From positions 1-64,000 of the forward strand of contig NZ_JABFCN010000045.1 of NCBI RefSeq assembly GCF_013087515.1: a stretch of DNA of 64,000 bases. Direction: 5' to 3'. The notes under the pieces were generated by a model, which was not told where the DNA came from, ran no database searches, and saw only the letters and a program-made list of their open reading frames with translations. Shown here piece by piece: positions 17,773 to 25,149 of this stretch (position 1 is its first letter; each line of letters begins with the position of its first letter). Origin of the DNA: Rhizobium sophorae (GTDB lineage: Bacteria; Pseudomonadota; Alphaproteobacteria; Rhizobiales; Rhizobiaceae). The position numbers and the translations under genes are program-made.

Positions 17773-18366
17773 TCACCCACCCCTCGCCCCCCGCAGCGCC
17801 GTCAATCCCCTGCGCAGCCACAGCAATTGCTGCGGCGGCATCTGGCGCAAATGGTCGTAATCCATCACCGTCACATTATAGACCGTGCTCCTGACCTGCG
17901 GTCCATCGGGGCAGCGCAGCAGGATGCCCTGCAGCGCCATCATGCGGTTGCTGGCTTTGCGGGCGCGGTCGGCGAAGGTTTCGGTCTGCTCGCCTTCATG
18001 GCCTTTGACTGAGAATAGCGATTGCGCCCTCGGGCTCGGGGCCGGGATGCCTGTGGTCTTGTGGTAGCGGGCGATCGCCTCGGCATAGTCGTCGCCGGCT
18101 TGGCGCTGCTCGGCGGTGATCAAGCCGTCGAGGAACATGCGGCCGAGGGTGTAACCGGCAAAGGGGCTCTTGACCGTCTCGTCGGCAACCGCCCGGCCGA
18201 AGCCGTGGATGCGCCGGCGGGCTGATATCGCGACGCTGATATTGTCCTTCTCGGTTTCGAAGGGCTTGATCTTGCCGCAGGGAAAACGCTCGACATTTTC
18301 CTTGCGCGGCCGGCCGGCGCCCTTGTTTGCCCGTCCTGTCTTCACCTTGGTGGCTTTGCCGCCCAT
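17773..18366 (-). CDS. Hypothetical protein, last gene of the leftward prophage-like operon
   Basis: A 197-residue protein with a basic N-terminus (TKVKTGRANKGAGRPRKE) that could contact nucleic acid, then a helical body ending in QLLWLRRGLTALRGARGG. I do not recognise the family. Its place at the end of a phage-type early operon recalls late-gene regulators, but nothing in the sequence proves that. The final 38 bases are duplicated at 17144-17181. Confidence 0.65.
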   Translation of the reverse strand: MGGKATKVKTGRANKGAGRPRKENVERFPCGKIKPFETEKDNISVAISARRRIHGFGRAVADETVKSPFAGYTLGRMFLDGLITAEQRQAGDDYAEAIARYHKTTGIPAPSPRAQSLFSVKGHEGEQTETFADRARKASNRMMALQGILLRCPDGPQVRSTVYNVTVMDYDHLRQMPPQQLLWLRRGLTALRGARGG

Positions 18367-18379
18367 GCTGATCGTCCTT

Positions 18380-18577
18380 CTATCGAATGATGCCGTTTCT
18401 GAGTGCCGCGGCGACCAGCGCCGTTTCCTTGAAGACGCCGAGCTTCATCTTGGCGTTGGCAATGTGCGTATTCACGGTGATCGGCGAGATGCCGAGAATG
18501 GTGCCGATCTCGGAGGCGGTCTTGCCCTCCGCCATCCAGCGGATCACTTCGGTTTCGCGTGGGGTCACTGGGCTCAT
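18380..18577 (-). CDS. LuxR-type HTH-only mini regulator
   Basis: A 65-residue protein that consists of nothing but a LuxR/GerE helix-turn-helix: SPVTPRETEVIRWMAEGKTA, then SEIGTILGISPITVNTHIANAKMKLGV. It has no receiver or ligand domain. The ATG overlaps the stop of the GcrA-like gene (ATGA, 18574-18577). It may act by DNA binding alone or by interaction with another operon product. Confidence 0.8.
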   Translation of the reverse strand: MSPVTPRETEVIRWMAEGKTASEIGTILGISPITVNTHIANAKMKLGVFKETALVAAALRNGIIR

Positions 18578-18873
18578 GGCTCCGCAGGCCCATCGATGGA
18601 CGGCACGCGCGGCATCGTCACATGCGCGCCCGACAGGGTCACCCGCGTCACGCGGTCGGGGTGGCGGATCGGCTGGACGGGCGGGCCCGCCTTCGGCTGC
18701 GGATGCCAGGTGTCCTGCCTGGAAGGGAACCTGTCGCGGTTGCGGTGCGCCATGTTGATGACGGTGTTCTTCTTCGAGCCGAAGAGGTTGGCGATTTCTC
18801 TGGCCGACAGCCCTTCCCGCCAAAGCTTTTCCGCCTTGACGATCTTGTCTTCCGTCCAAAAGGTGATGGTCAC
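18574..18873 (-). CDS. GcrA-like N-terminal domain protein
   Basis: A 99-residue protein starting at GTG with a near-perfect AGGAGG 6 bases upstream. Residues ~5-50 (FWTEDKIVKAEKLWREGLSA, REIANLFGSKKNTVINMAHR) resemble the DNA-binding N-terminus of GcrA, the alphaproteobacterial cell-cycle regulator that acts at GANTC-methylated promoters. The rest is Pro-rich with no GcrA C-terminal domain. It could interfere with host GcrA or act as a phage regulator; this is inference. Confidence 0.7.
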   Translation of the reverse strand: MTITFWTEDKIVKAEKLWREGLSAREIANLFGSKKNTVINMAHRNRDRFPSRQDTWHPQPKAGPPVQPIRHPDRVTRVTLSGAHVTMPRVPSIDGPAEP

Positions 18874-19310
18874 TTGGCTGCCTCCTGTGCGTCCCGCGCG
18901 GCGCGGGCGATGATCGGGTTGTCGGGAAACATGCGGGCGAGTTCCCGCTTGGCGTTGTGGCTGCCATTGGCCGCATCGCGCAGCAGCTGCATCTTGTAGG
19001 CCGGCACTTTCGGCCGCGGCACCTCGGGCTCGGCTTCCAGGCGCGGCCGGCGCTCGGCCTCGATCGCCGCCTGCTGCTGCCGGCACTCCTCGGCAAAGCT
19101 GGCACTGCTCGGGGCAAAGGCGCGGTTATGGTCCCTGACCTGGCCGGAGATGAAGCGTTTGGCGGCCCGCCAGACCGCCTCTGCCGGAAGGCCCTCGACG
19201 GCGACGAGATAGGCGCGGATCTGCATGTCGGGATCAGTGCCTGCGGATGCCGGGAAGCCAGAAAGCATCCCCGAAATGATCTTCACCAGAGGGGAAATCT
19301 CGTGCGGCAT
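18870..19310 (-). CDS. Hypothetical protein of the leftward operon
   Basis: A 146-residue protein (YLVAVEGLPAEAVWRAAKRF; then a charged, helical C-terminus). The ATG at 19310 has AAGGA upstream, although it overlaps the preceding gene by 77 bases; an internal ATG at 19226 would remove the overlap but lacks a ribosome-binding site. Its end overlaps the GcrA-like start by 4 bases. Phage replication proteins often have such helical forms; no specific assignment. Confidence 0.6.
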   Translation of the reverse strand: MPHEISPLVKIISGMLSGFPASAGTDPDMQIRAYLVAVEGLPAEAVWRAAKRFISGQVRDHNRAFAPSSASFAEECRQQQAAIEAERRPRLEAEPEVPRPKVPAYKMQLLRDAANGSHNAKRELARMFPDNPIIARAARDAQEAAK

Positions 19311-19599
19311 CCACTGCTGTCCTTCTCATGCTGCTGTTGATCGACCCGGCCTCCCTCGCCTTCTCCTTGAGGTACCAGTCGCATTTGATCGCCTGCCAGC
19401 CGCGGAAGATCTGCATCTCGGCGGCGCCGACCGGATCGCCGGTCATCAGATATTCCCTGGCCTGCATCCGGGCTGCATAAGCCGTCAGCGGCTTCTTCAG
19501 CGTGCGCTTGCGATGCTCGATGATTGCCGCCGCCAACTCCTCGCCCAGCACCGGGCGGAGGATCTCCATGATCTCCTCACTCACCATGTCCTTAGCCAT
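19234..19599 (-). CDS. Hypothetical protein of the leftward operon
   Basis: A 121-residue protein (VSEEIMEILRPVLGEELAAAIIEHRKRTLKKPLTAYAARMQAREYL). The helical segment followed by MQIFRGWQAIKCDWY is protein-like, but the family is not recognised. The start at 19599 overlaps the preceding gene by 8 bases. Confidence 0.6.
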   Translation of the reverse strand: MAKDMVSEEIMEILRPVLGEELAAAIIEHRKRTLKKPLTAYAARMQAREYLMTGDPVGAAEMQIFRGWQAIKCDWYLKEKAREAGSINSSMRRTAVDAARDFPSGEDHFGDAFWLPGIRRH

Positions 19600-19930
19600 G
19601 CGGTGTCCCTTTCCCGCTCGCGGCCGCCACGGCCGCATGAATGGTTGGCCTCAAACCCCCGGCCTCCGTCGCCCGTCGAGCAAAATTGACCGGGGCGCCG
19701 GGCCTCGCGGGAAGGCGGGGAAATCCCCGGATCTTTGAGCCGGCATGGTTCTGCTGGGCGGTGTCGCCCTTTTCTGCACTTCGAAGCCGGTGGATCTCGA
19801 TTTCCACCGAGGGCTCCGACGTCCCAAGGAGGGCGGCGATCTCGATGTAGTCCCGGCCGGTGCGGAAGAGTTCGAGCGCGTTCATGTGGGCACCTTGCTG
19901 CGCCGGGGCGGCGTTGACCTGGAAGCTCAT
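19592..19930 (-). CDS. Small HTH-like protein of the leftward operon
   Basis: A 112-residue protein whose residues ~16-50 read ALELFRTGRDYIEIAALLGTS, EPSVEIEIHRLRS, a likely helix-turn-helix of the sigma-region-4-like or transposase-like kind. The C-terminal half is low complexity. GAAGGA precedes the ATG at 19930. The start overlaps the stop of a possible 25-codon leader frame. Confidence 0.6.
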   Translation of the reverse strand: MSFQVNAAPAQQGAHMNALELFRTGRDYIEIAALLGTSEPSVEIEIHRLRSAEKGDTAQQNHAGSKIRGFPRLPARPGAPVNFARRATEAGGLRPTIHAAVAAASGKGTPHG

Positions 19931-20004
19931 CGCTTGATCCTTCTTTCCGATTTCGAACGCAGCCCGCCGTTCCCGCCGAAGCGGGTGCTGGCCATATGCT
20001 TCAT
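19927..20004 (-). CDS. Possible 25-residue leader peptide
   Basis: A short basic frame (MKHMASTRFGGNGG...) whose stop overlaps the start of the next gene in an ATGA arrangement, which would couple their translation. The ribosome-binding site is weak, so it may be fortuitous. Confidence 0.3.
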   Translation of the reverse strand: MKHMASTRFGGNGGLRSKSERRIKR

Positions 20005-20020
20005 TTTCAAATTCGTGGAT

Positions 20021-20165
20021 GACGACCGGAGCCGGCTTTGGAAACAAGGGCTCCGGTCGTCTGCGAGGCCGCCGCCTGGGTGGGCGCGACAGAGCCGCGC
20101 CCGCTCGGCGCGACAGAGTCGCGTCCGAGATGCTGGCGTCGCCGAGGGAGGGCGACGACGCCAGC
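20021..20165. repeat. Cluster of hairpins inside the leftward operon
   Basis: Several strong inverted repeats in 145 bases: GACGACCGGAGCC (20021-20033) with its complement (20049-20061), GGGCGCG..CGCGCCC and GGCGCGAC..GTCGCGTC near 20090-20131, and CTGGCGTCG..CGACGCCAG near 20133-20163. There is no T-tract to make a simple terminator. They may stabilise or process the transcript. Confidence 0.6.
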
Positions 20166-20177
20166 CACCGATAGCCG

Positions 20178-20372
20178 TCAGGGAGGGGCTGGGCTATCGG
20201 GATTGGGGATCGGCAGAGCGCCGGGCGGGATCATCGGTTCCCGCATCTCTTCCGGGCGCGTCGGCCGACCGCAATTCTCGCAGTGGCGCTCGATCACTTC
20301 GGCAATCGACAGCGCCTTTGCGCAGATCGGGCAGCCGGTGTAGCGGGCGACTGTTGCGGAGGCGATGGTCAT
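20178..20372 (-). CDS. Zinc-ribbon small protein
   Basis: A 64-residue protein with CPIC...HCENCG: two CxxC pairs 15-16 residues apart, expected to bind one zinc ion. The C-terminus is Pro-rich. Starts within the stop of the preceding gene (ATGA, 20369-20372). Role unknown; such ribbons occur in phage DNA-modification and inhibitor proteins. Confidence 0.7.
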   Translation of the reverse strand: MTIASATVARYTGCPICAKALSIAEVIERHCENCGRPTRPEEMREPMIPPGALPIPNPDSPAPP

Positions 20373-20560
20373 AGCGATTCCACCTCCCGGTTGACGTTCA
20401 GCACCTGCTGCAGGGCCTTGGCGAGGAAGGGAATATCCTCGTTGCGAACTGGGATCACGGAGATCCGCCCTCCCCTTGGGCCTTGCGGCCGGTGAATGAC
20501 GACGCCGGTCGGCATGACGTCCATGGCGAGCTTCTCTTCGCTTGAGATGGTGAACCTCAT
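20369..20560 (-). CDS. First gene of the leftward operon, hypothetical
   Basis: A 63-residue protein (MRFTISSEEKLAMDVMPTGV...DIPFLAKALQQVLNVNRE). It is the promoter-proximal gene opposite the repressor, the usual place for a phage early regulator, but the family is not recognised. Confidence 0.6.
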   Translation of the reverse strand: MRFTISSEEKLAMDVMPTGVVIHRPQGPRGGRISVIPVRNEDIPFLAKALQQVLNVNREVESL

Positions 20561-20624
20561 GCCATGGTCTCCCCAGCCGCGGAACGTGGCCCGTTGTTGA
20601 TGATGTTAGTGTTTGTCATGGCGA

Positions 20625-20691
20625 TTAGGGTACAATTAATACCCGTAATGTCAAGCACATTAGGGCATGACATGTACCTTAATTTAGGGTA
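20625..20691. promoter_or_regulatory. Left operator array of the S24 repressor
   Basis: Two interrupted palindromes between the leftward operon and the repressor gene: GGGTACAATTAATACCC (20628-20644) and TACCTTAATTTAGGGTA (20675-20691). A weaker third, TTAGGG..TACCTTAA, lies between them (20660-20682). Half-sites GGTA/TACC recur on the right side, so these are most likely repressor operators controlling both directions. Confidence 0.7.
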
Positions 20692-20702
20692 TTTTTTATA
20701 TC

Positions 20703-21350
20703 ATGTTGAAAGATCAGGAACAATTTGAGCGCGAAGAACGCGCAAAGCGGCTGGTCATGGCCCGAAAGAATGCCGGCTTTGCCGGGCCGAAGGCGATCGT
20801 CGATCGGTTCGGCTGGAACGCCAATGTCTACAAGGCGCATGAATCCGGCCGCAACGGTTTCGGCATTGCCGACGCGAAGAAATATGCCCGCGCTTTCAAG
20901 GTCGATCTCAACTGGCTGCAGTTCGGCGCCGGCACCGCGCTCGATCCGGATGAGCTGCCGGCCTCGGTCGCCGACGTGCCAAAAATCTCCTGGGTCAGCG
21001 CCGGGCAGCTGAGCGAGCAGGCGCCGATCACCGATTTTTCGGAATTCCCGACGGTCGCCGCCCTCGACCTGCCCGATGGCGAATGGATCGCGCTCGAGGT
21101 CGAGGGCAATTCGATGAACAAGATCTCGCCGCCGGGCTCTATCATTTTCGTCAATCTGCGCGACAAGCGCCTGGCCCCGAACGCGCTCTATGTCGTCGCC
21201 GACGAAACCGGGGCCGCAACCTACAAGCGCTATCGCCCGAACGACGACCCGCCCTTCCAGCCGGCTTCCTACGAAGACCTGCCGCCGCCGGAATTCCAGG
21301 GCGCCGTCACCATCGTCGGCCGCGTCCGCCGGTCGATCATCGAGATGTAG
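20703..21350 (+). CDS. LexA/CI-like phage repressor, S24 peptidase family
   Basis: A 215-residue repressor. Residues ~10-80 are an HTH (RLVMARKNAGFAGPKAIVDRFG, then NVYKAHESGRNGFG). Residues ~100-205 are an S24 domain with a probable cleavage site in ISWVSAGQLS, catalytic Ser in EGNSMNKI and catalytic Lys in ATYKRYR. It should therefore self-cleave on RecA activation and be SOS-inducible. It sits between two operator arrays and is the master regulator of the module. Confidence 0.9.
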   Translation: MLKDQEQFEREERAKRLVMARKNAGFAGPKAIVDRFGWNANVYKAHESGRNGFGIADAKKYARAFKVDLNWLQFGAGTALDPDELPASVADVPKISWVSAGQLSEQAPITDFSEFPTVAALDLPDGEWIALEVEGNSMNKISPPGSIIFVNLRDKRLAPNALYVVADETGAATYKRYRPNDDPPFQPASYEDLPPPEFQGAVTIVGRVRRSIIEM

Positions 21351-21401
21351 GGGCTCGGAATTAATGCCGCGAACCAACCATATTTCAATAGAGAAAACAG
21401 G

Positions 21402-21506
21402 ATGATCCGCCCCTCCTCACGCGCCGGCAGAATCTGGTTCTATGTCGTCACACTAGCGGTGTTGCTCCTGGCCTACAGTGCCGCGCGCGAGATCTACGGC
21501 CTGTAG
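21402..21506 (+). CDS. Small single-span membrane protein, candidate
   Basis: A 34-residue frame with one hydrophobic helix (IWFYVVTLAVLLLAYSA). It lies just after the repressor on the same strand. The ribosome-binding site is poor, so it is only a candidate. Confidence 0.4.
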   Translation: MIRPSSRAGRIWFYVVTLAVLLLAYSAAREIYGL

Positions 21507-21574
21507 GATTTCGCTCCGAAACTCGCCGATCCCCAGCTGGGATTACGAGGGGTATCGAGGCGATCCATCCTTTG

Positions 21575-21786
21575 AAACCAAAAATTGTGGAAGCTTCGGA
21601 TGCCGTTTGCGCACCACCCTCTCACTGCCGCCAGGATGGAACGAATGGCGGCGGGGAACATGTCCTTCGGCAGCTTATCCTCCCTGGACCTAAAAAATTC
21701 GGTGAGGCCTCCGGACCTGCCTCGATCACCTCGGCGGTGATTTCGATTTCATGCGCATGGCCGGCCTCCTTTTTTGCTTTCATCAT
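21575..21786 (-). pseudogene. Frameshifted small phage-type gene, candidate
   Basis: On the minus strand a frame starts MKAKKEAGHAHEIEITAEVI, and after a T-run (21692-21697) the sense continues in another frame as EDKLPKDMFPAAIRSILAAV. One extra base in the homopolymer would join them into one protein. EIEIT..VIEAG starts are common in small proteins of rhizobial prophages. This could be a decayed gene or a sequencing slip. Confidence 0.35.
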
Positions 21787-22100
21787 CTACTTCAACTTCA
21801 GTTCTCTATCCTCTCTCTTAGGCTTGGGAGGAGAAGCTCCTGAAGGCTGGTGAGGGAGGGTTCCGGCCAAAGCTTCCCCCTACCCCATGAGCAAAGCCCA
21901 TGAAGCCGGGAGAGCATTGGCCAGGTCCTGAAGGCCGGAGCCGGGATGGGACACGTGCCAGAGGGGCCATTCGCTTCGCCCTCGTCCTGATTTTCTGACA
22001 GCGCACTTAAGGACTTTCGCTTCCCGCGCCGCTGGGCTTCGTCAGCTCGGGAGTTGCACCCGGTCGCCCAATCACTGGCCCCAGACATAGACCTACGATT
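21787..22100. other. Intergenic stretch, nothing assigned
   Basis: About 310 bases before the right operator array with no gene I can support. Open frames here have no recognisable start signals or domains. Confidence 0.35.
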
Positions 22101-22102
22101 CG

Positions 22103-22172
22103 TACCTCGTCAATCCTTGAGGTATTTTTTATACCTTTTACGATTGACGCAATAGGGTATGATATATACCTT
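22103..22172. promoter_or_regulatory. Right operator array of the S24 repressor
   Basis: Palindromes upstream of the rightward operon: TACCTC-N10-GAGGTA (22103-22124), AGGTATTTTTTATACCT (22120-22136) and GGTATGATATATACC (22156-22170). They share the GGTA/TACC half-site with the left array 1.4 kb away. The last site lies about 40 bases before the first rightward gene. Confidence 0.7.
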
Positions 22173-22210
22173 TCTCTCACAAGCCGATCAGAGGCGCGAG
22201 AGGACAGGCG

Positions 22211-22474
22211 ATGCAGCACATCCGCAAGATCGAGACCGAGGAGAGCAAGCGGGATGCCCGCTGGAATGCGGCGCGCACGATGGGCGACTGCCGCGCCTAT
22301 ATGGCCAACGAAGCCCAGCGCATGGGCGCCCTCGGCTTTGCCTTCCTGCGCCGTCCCGAACATTCGATCCGCGGTCCGTCCTGGCTGCGCGGTGCGGTGG
22401 CTTCCGTCGAGGAACATTACCGCTATGCCCGCGAGATCATGGGCATCGCCAACAATGATCAATTCTACGCCTGA
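22211..22474 (+). CDS. First gene of the rightward operon, hypothetical
   Basis: An 87-residue basic, helical protein (IRKIETEESKRDARWNAART, then DCRAYMANEAQRMGALGF). GAGGACAGG precedes the ATG. No family recognised. Its position just behind the operator array makes it a repressor-controlled gene. Confidence 0.65.
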   Translation: MQHIRKIETEESKRDARWNAARTMGDCRAYMANEAQRMGALGFAFLRRPEHSIRGPSWLRGAVASVEEHYRYAREIMGIANNDQFYA

Positions 22475-22485
22475 GGGGAACGGAG

Positions 22486-22722
22486 ATGCCTGCCGCCAAC
22501 CTTACACTCGGTTCAACCGAGAGCCCTTCCCTTCCAGCCGCCCGACAGGCCGGAACAGCCGAAAAGATCCGCGCCAAAGCCCGCTTCACCGCCGGGGCAC
22601 CCGATCTCCTGCAGGCGCTGATGGAGGCCGAACGCTTCTTCGACGGCAGCAAAGATCACGGCTGCCCGCTTCACCGGAAGATCCTCGCCGCCATCGACAC
22701 GGTGAAAGGTGGCGCAACATGA
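22486..22722 (+). CDS. Rightward operon gene 2, hypothetical
   Basis: A 78-residue protein; the C-terminal half (DLLQALMEAERFFDGSKDHG) resembles a small domain common in phage-encoded accessory proteins. It starts 11 bases after gene 1 and overlaps the next gene by ATGA. Confidence 0.6.
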   Translation: MPAANLTLGSTESPSLPAARQAGTAEKIRAKARFTAGAPDLLQALMEAERFFDGSKDHGCPLHRKILAAIDTVKGGAT

Positions 22723-22943
22723 GCGATTGCCTGATCAAGGCCTTTTCCGGCTGCGCCTGCCCGCCCGGCGAATGCGCGAAAAAGCCGGTCGTCCCGGCGC
22801 CGGTTACCTTCGTCTCATGGCGGATCCAGGCCATCGCCTGCCTCGCCTTCGGCTTCCTCGCGGCGATCGTCTCGGCCGCCTGGATGGAGACGCAGTTCAA
22901 AACCCGGGATCTGCGAAACCAGGAGCAGGTATCATGGAAGTGA
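22719..22943 (+). CDS. Rightward operon gene 3, small membrane protein
   Basis: A 74-residue protein with a Cys-rich N-terminus (CLIKAFSGCACPPGECAK) and one transmembrane helix (IQAIACLAFGFLAAIVSAAW). The ATG overlaps the previous stop. No family recognised. Confidence 0.6.
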   Translation: MSDCLIKAFSGCACPPGECAKKPVVPAPVTFVSWRIQAIACLAFGFLAAIVSAAWMETQFKTRDLRNQEQVSWK

Positions 22944-22969
22944 GCCAGGGTTGTTGCCAACACCACCGG

Positions 22970-23209
22970 TCAGGAGCTGAACTTGATGTCGCTCGCCTTG
23001 GCTGCCGTGATGAATGCGCGGCGCACCTGCTCCGGCCCGGCCGCATCATTGAACACATCAAGCACAAGCCGCTCGGCCACCTTCGCCGCCGGCGTCTGCT
23101 CGGGCCAGTCGTTCAGCAAAGTGTTGCCGGCCTGAACGACATTATAGACCGTCCTCGTCTTGCCATTGATGGTGATCTTCACCGGCTTGAACCTTCGTCG
23201 CCTGCTCAT
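22970..23209 (-). CDS. DUF982 family protein
   Basis: A 79-residue protein matching the DUF982 pattern, a small family abundant in rhizobia: VYNVVQAGNTLLNDWPEQTP, then a central helix and VRRAFITAAKAS. Function unknown. It is convergent with the rightward operon. Confidence 0.75.
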   Translation of the reverse strand: MSRRRRFKPVKITINGKTRTVYNVVQAGNTLLNDWPEQTPAAKVAERLVLDVFNDAAGPEQVRRAFITAAKASDIKFSS

Positions 23210-23401
23210 GACGCTGCCCCCTCACGCTGGACACGCGACTCAACGAATCACTGCGGGACTCGTTCCGGTTGATTCGAATGCGGGGACCACCGCACTCGAT
23301 TCATGCGACGCCAATGCACCGCTCCTGTTCAGCCGCACCTCGATTATAACTTTTCTGCAGAAAAATTATATCCGGAGAGACCGGCTTTCGGCCGATTCTA
23401 A

Positions 23402-23824
23402 GTGATGCCGATACACCCTTGGAAATTCCCCCTCTTGAGTTCGTCGGCGTCAATGTCGGCATGGTTTCATCAGCAGGGCGAAGCCGATAGCCTGTCGGCT
23501 CTGTCAGTCCCGGAGATCGAGAAGGGAATGCGGAGCCTTCACCGCCGCGGCGGGATCGAGAGGGCAAAGCGCCTTTCGGCATGGCTGGACGTCATCACCG
23601 AGAGTTTCGGGGATCGGATCTTGCCGATGGATACCGTTGTCGCACGCATCGTCGGCGCCCTCAAAGACGAAGCCGAAAGCCAGTGCCGCCATCCCGGCCT
23701 GCGCGATCTCATCATCGCGGCGACCGCACGCGCCTATGACCTCACCGTCATTACGGAAAACCTGCGGCCTTTCCAGCCACTGGATGTCGCTGTCGATCTT
23801 CCCGCCGCGTTCCGGTCGGAATGA
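23402..23824 (+). pseudogene. PIN-domain (VapC-like) protein lacking the N-terminal active-site strand
   Basis: The frame of 140 residues matches VapC-type PIN toxins from about residue 19 (MSAWFHQQGEADSLSALSVPEI) to the end (LRDLIIAATARAYDLTVITE). The usual first strand with LDTN, which supplies the first metal-binding Asp, is missing and replaced by unrelated sequence, and no antitoxin gene is adjacent. It is probably a 5'-truncated, inactive relic. Confidence 0.6.
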
Positions 23825-23957
23825 TCGCTACCTCATTTTTGAATAGCGATTAGCGCCCGCAAGGCGGACAATCATATCGTCGGTATTTCGTGAAATGGAA
23901 AAATTCGGGAAACATGAGCAACCCTGATTTTCGGAAATGATGACCGAGGGTTACAGC

Positions 23958-24034
23958 TGGTCGGAGTGGAGTGATTCGAACACTCGACCCCCACGTCCCG
24001 AACGTGGTGCGCTACCAGACTGCGCTACACTCCG
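23958..24034 (-). tRNA. tRNA-Pro (CGG anticodon)
   Basis: A 77-base cloverleaf including encoded CCA. Acceptor arms CGGAGTG pair with CACTCCG, the anticodon arm is CCACG-TTCGGGA-CGTGG, and the T-loop has GTTCGAAT. The 3' end faces the prophage-like module, the usual orientation for integration into a tRNA gene. Confidence 0.95.
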
Positions 24035-24295
24035 TGACCAGCGGCGCTTCTATAGAACAGCCTATCTGGTTGCACAAGCACCAAATTCCAAAAAGCCGGC
24101 GGAAATTTTGACGGGGTTGTGACGGGTTTGGGATCACGCGGCTGCAGCAAAAAGCCACACCTGCCGCAAATCGAACGGAAGTCTCAAAGGGGCAATTTTC
24201 TTTTGCCAGGTTCCGCGCTAAAGGGCAGACGGGACAGGCGAAACCGCTGTGACGGCGGCTTCGCAGCCAATGCGCTTGAGATCAGGGACGACACG

Positions 24296-24703
24296 ATGAA
24301 TTTCCGCACCATGACCGCGGCCGGGCTTGCAATTGCGCTTGCCGGATGCACGACCATACCTTCCGCCGGCAATCCGATCGAGGCCCGCTGGGTCGGCAAA
24401 TCGGCCGGTATCTTCTTTGCCGCCTACGGGCCGCCGATCAGCGACCGTGAGGAAGGCTCGAGCACCATCTACACCTGGCGCGGCGGCTACAAGACCGTGC
24501 GCATCCCGGCGAAATATGCCGAAGGCGCCGATGGCAAGCGCGGCAAGCAGATCGCGTCGGCCCGCACCGCCTATCTGCGCTGCCAGGCCGAAATCACCAC
24601 CAGCTCCGATTACACGATCCGCGACATCCGCACCGTCGCCGACATCCCTGGCGTCAATGGCCCGTCCTATTGCGCAGAGTTCCTGGCGCCCGAACAGAAG
24701 TAA
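24296..24703 (+). CDS. Small lipoprotein
   Basis: A 135-residue protein with a lipoprotein signal: hydrophobic TAAGLAIALAGC, Cys at about residue 16. The body has Gly/aromatic segments (GIFFAAYGPPISDR; TIYTWRGGYKTV) and Cys pairs, like small outer-membrane-anchored rhizobial proteins. AGGGA lies before the ATG at 24296. Confidence 0.75.
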   Translation: MNFRTMTAAGLAIALAGCTTIPSAGNPIEARWVGKSAGIFFAAYGPPISDREEGSSTIYTWRGGYKTVRIPAKYAEGADGKRGKQIASARTAYLRCQAEITTSSDYTIRDIRTVADIPGVNGPSYCAEFLAPEQK

Positions 24704-24726
24704 CGGACGGTTTGTCCGAAGTGCAG

Positions 24727-24754
24727 AACAGGCGGCCCGGGTGCCGCCTGTTTT
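24727..24754 (+). terminator. Rho-independent terminator after the lipoprotein gene
   Basis: ACAGGCGGC, six-base loop, GCCGCCTGT, then TTTTC, 24 bases after the stop codon. Confidence 0.8.
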
Positions 24755-25149
24755 CATTCGCGGCCGCTGCTTCCCCTCAAGCCGGCTTCTGCACGAAGAG
24801 CACATTCCGCCAGACCTGCCGTTGCAGCGAATGGCCCATCGACTCCCCGCTCCGAATATCCCGACAGCCCGCAGCCGGATCCGGCGCAAAAAGGGGGCTT
24901 GTCGCATTCAGCCCTCCGGCGTATCTATTGCCCGTCGCGAAAAGCGGCTGCCTCCCTTGATCCGCTCAGTGGCGGAGTAAACAGGTGGACGAATGGTCGT
25001 CCAGGTGGTCGAGCACACGCCATTCATGCCTTTGCAGCATGGATCGGCCAGCACCTCCCAGAAACCAAACGCCTGATCAGCTCAGGCCTCATCGTGAGTC
25101 CATTGGCGCTCAAACGGCGCTCGTGCGCTTGCGTCGACCGGAACGCGCC
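24755..25149. other. Intergenic region upstream of the MFS gene
   Basis: About 395 bases with no credible gene. The frame of the MFS protein stays open into it, but the sequence there is not membrane-like. Confidence 0.35.

Noticed and set aside
17500..17800. att copy of the tRNA-Pro 3' end at the far edge of the prophage-like module
   Set aside because: I looked for TTCGAATCACTCC-type sequence and found none, so integration at the tRNA remains an inference from orientation only.
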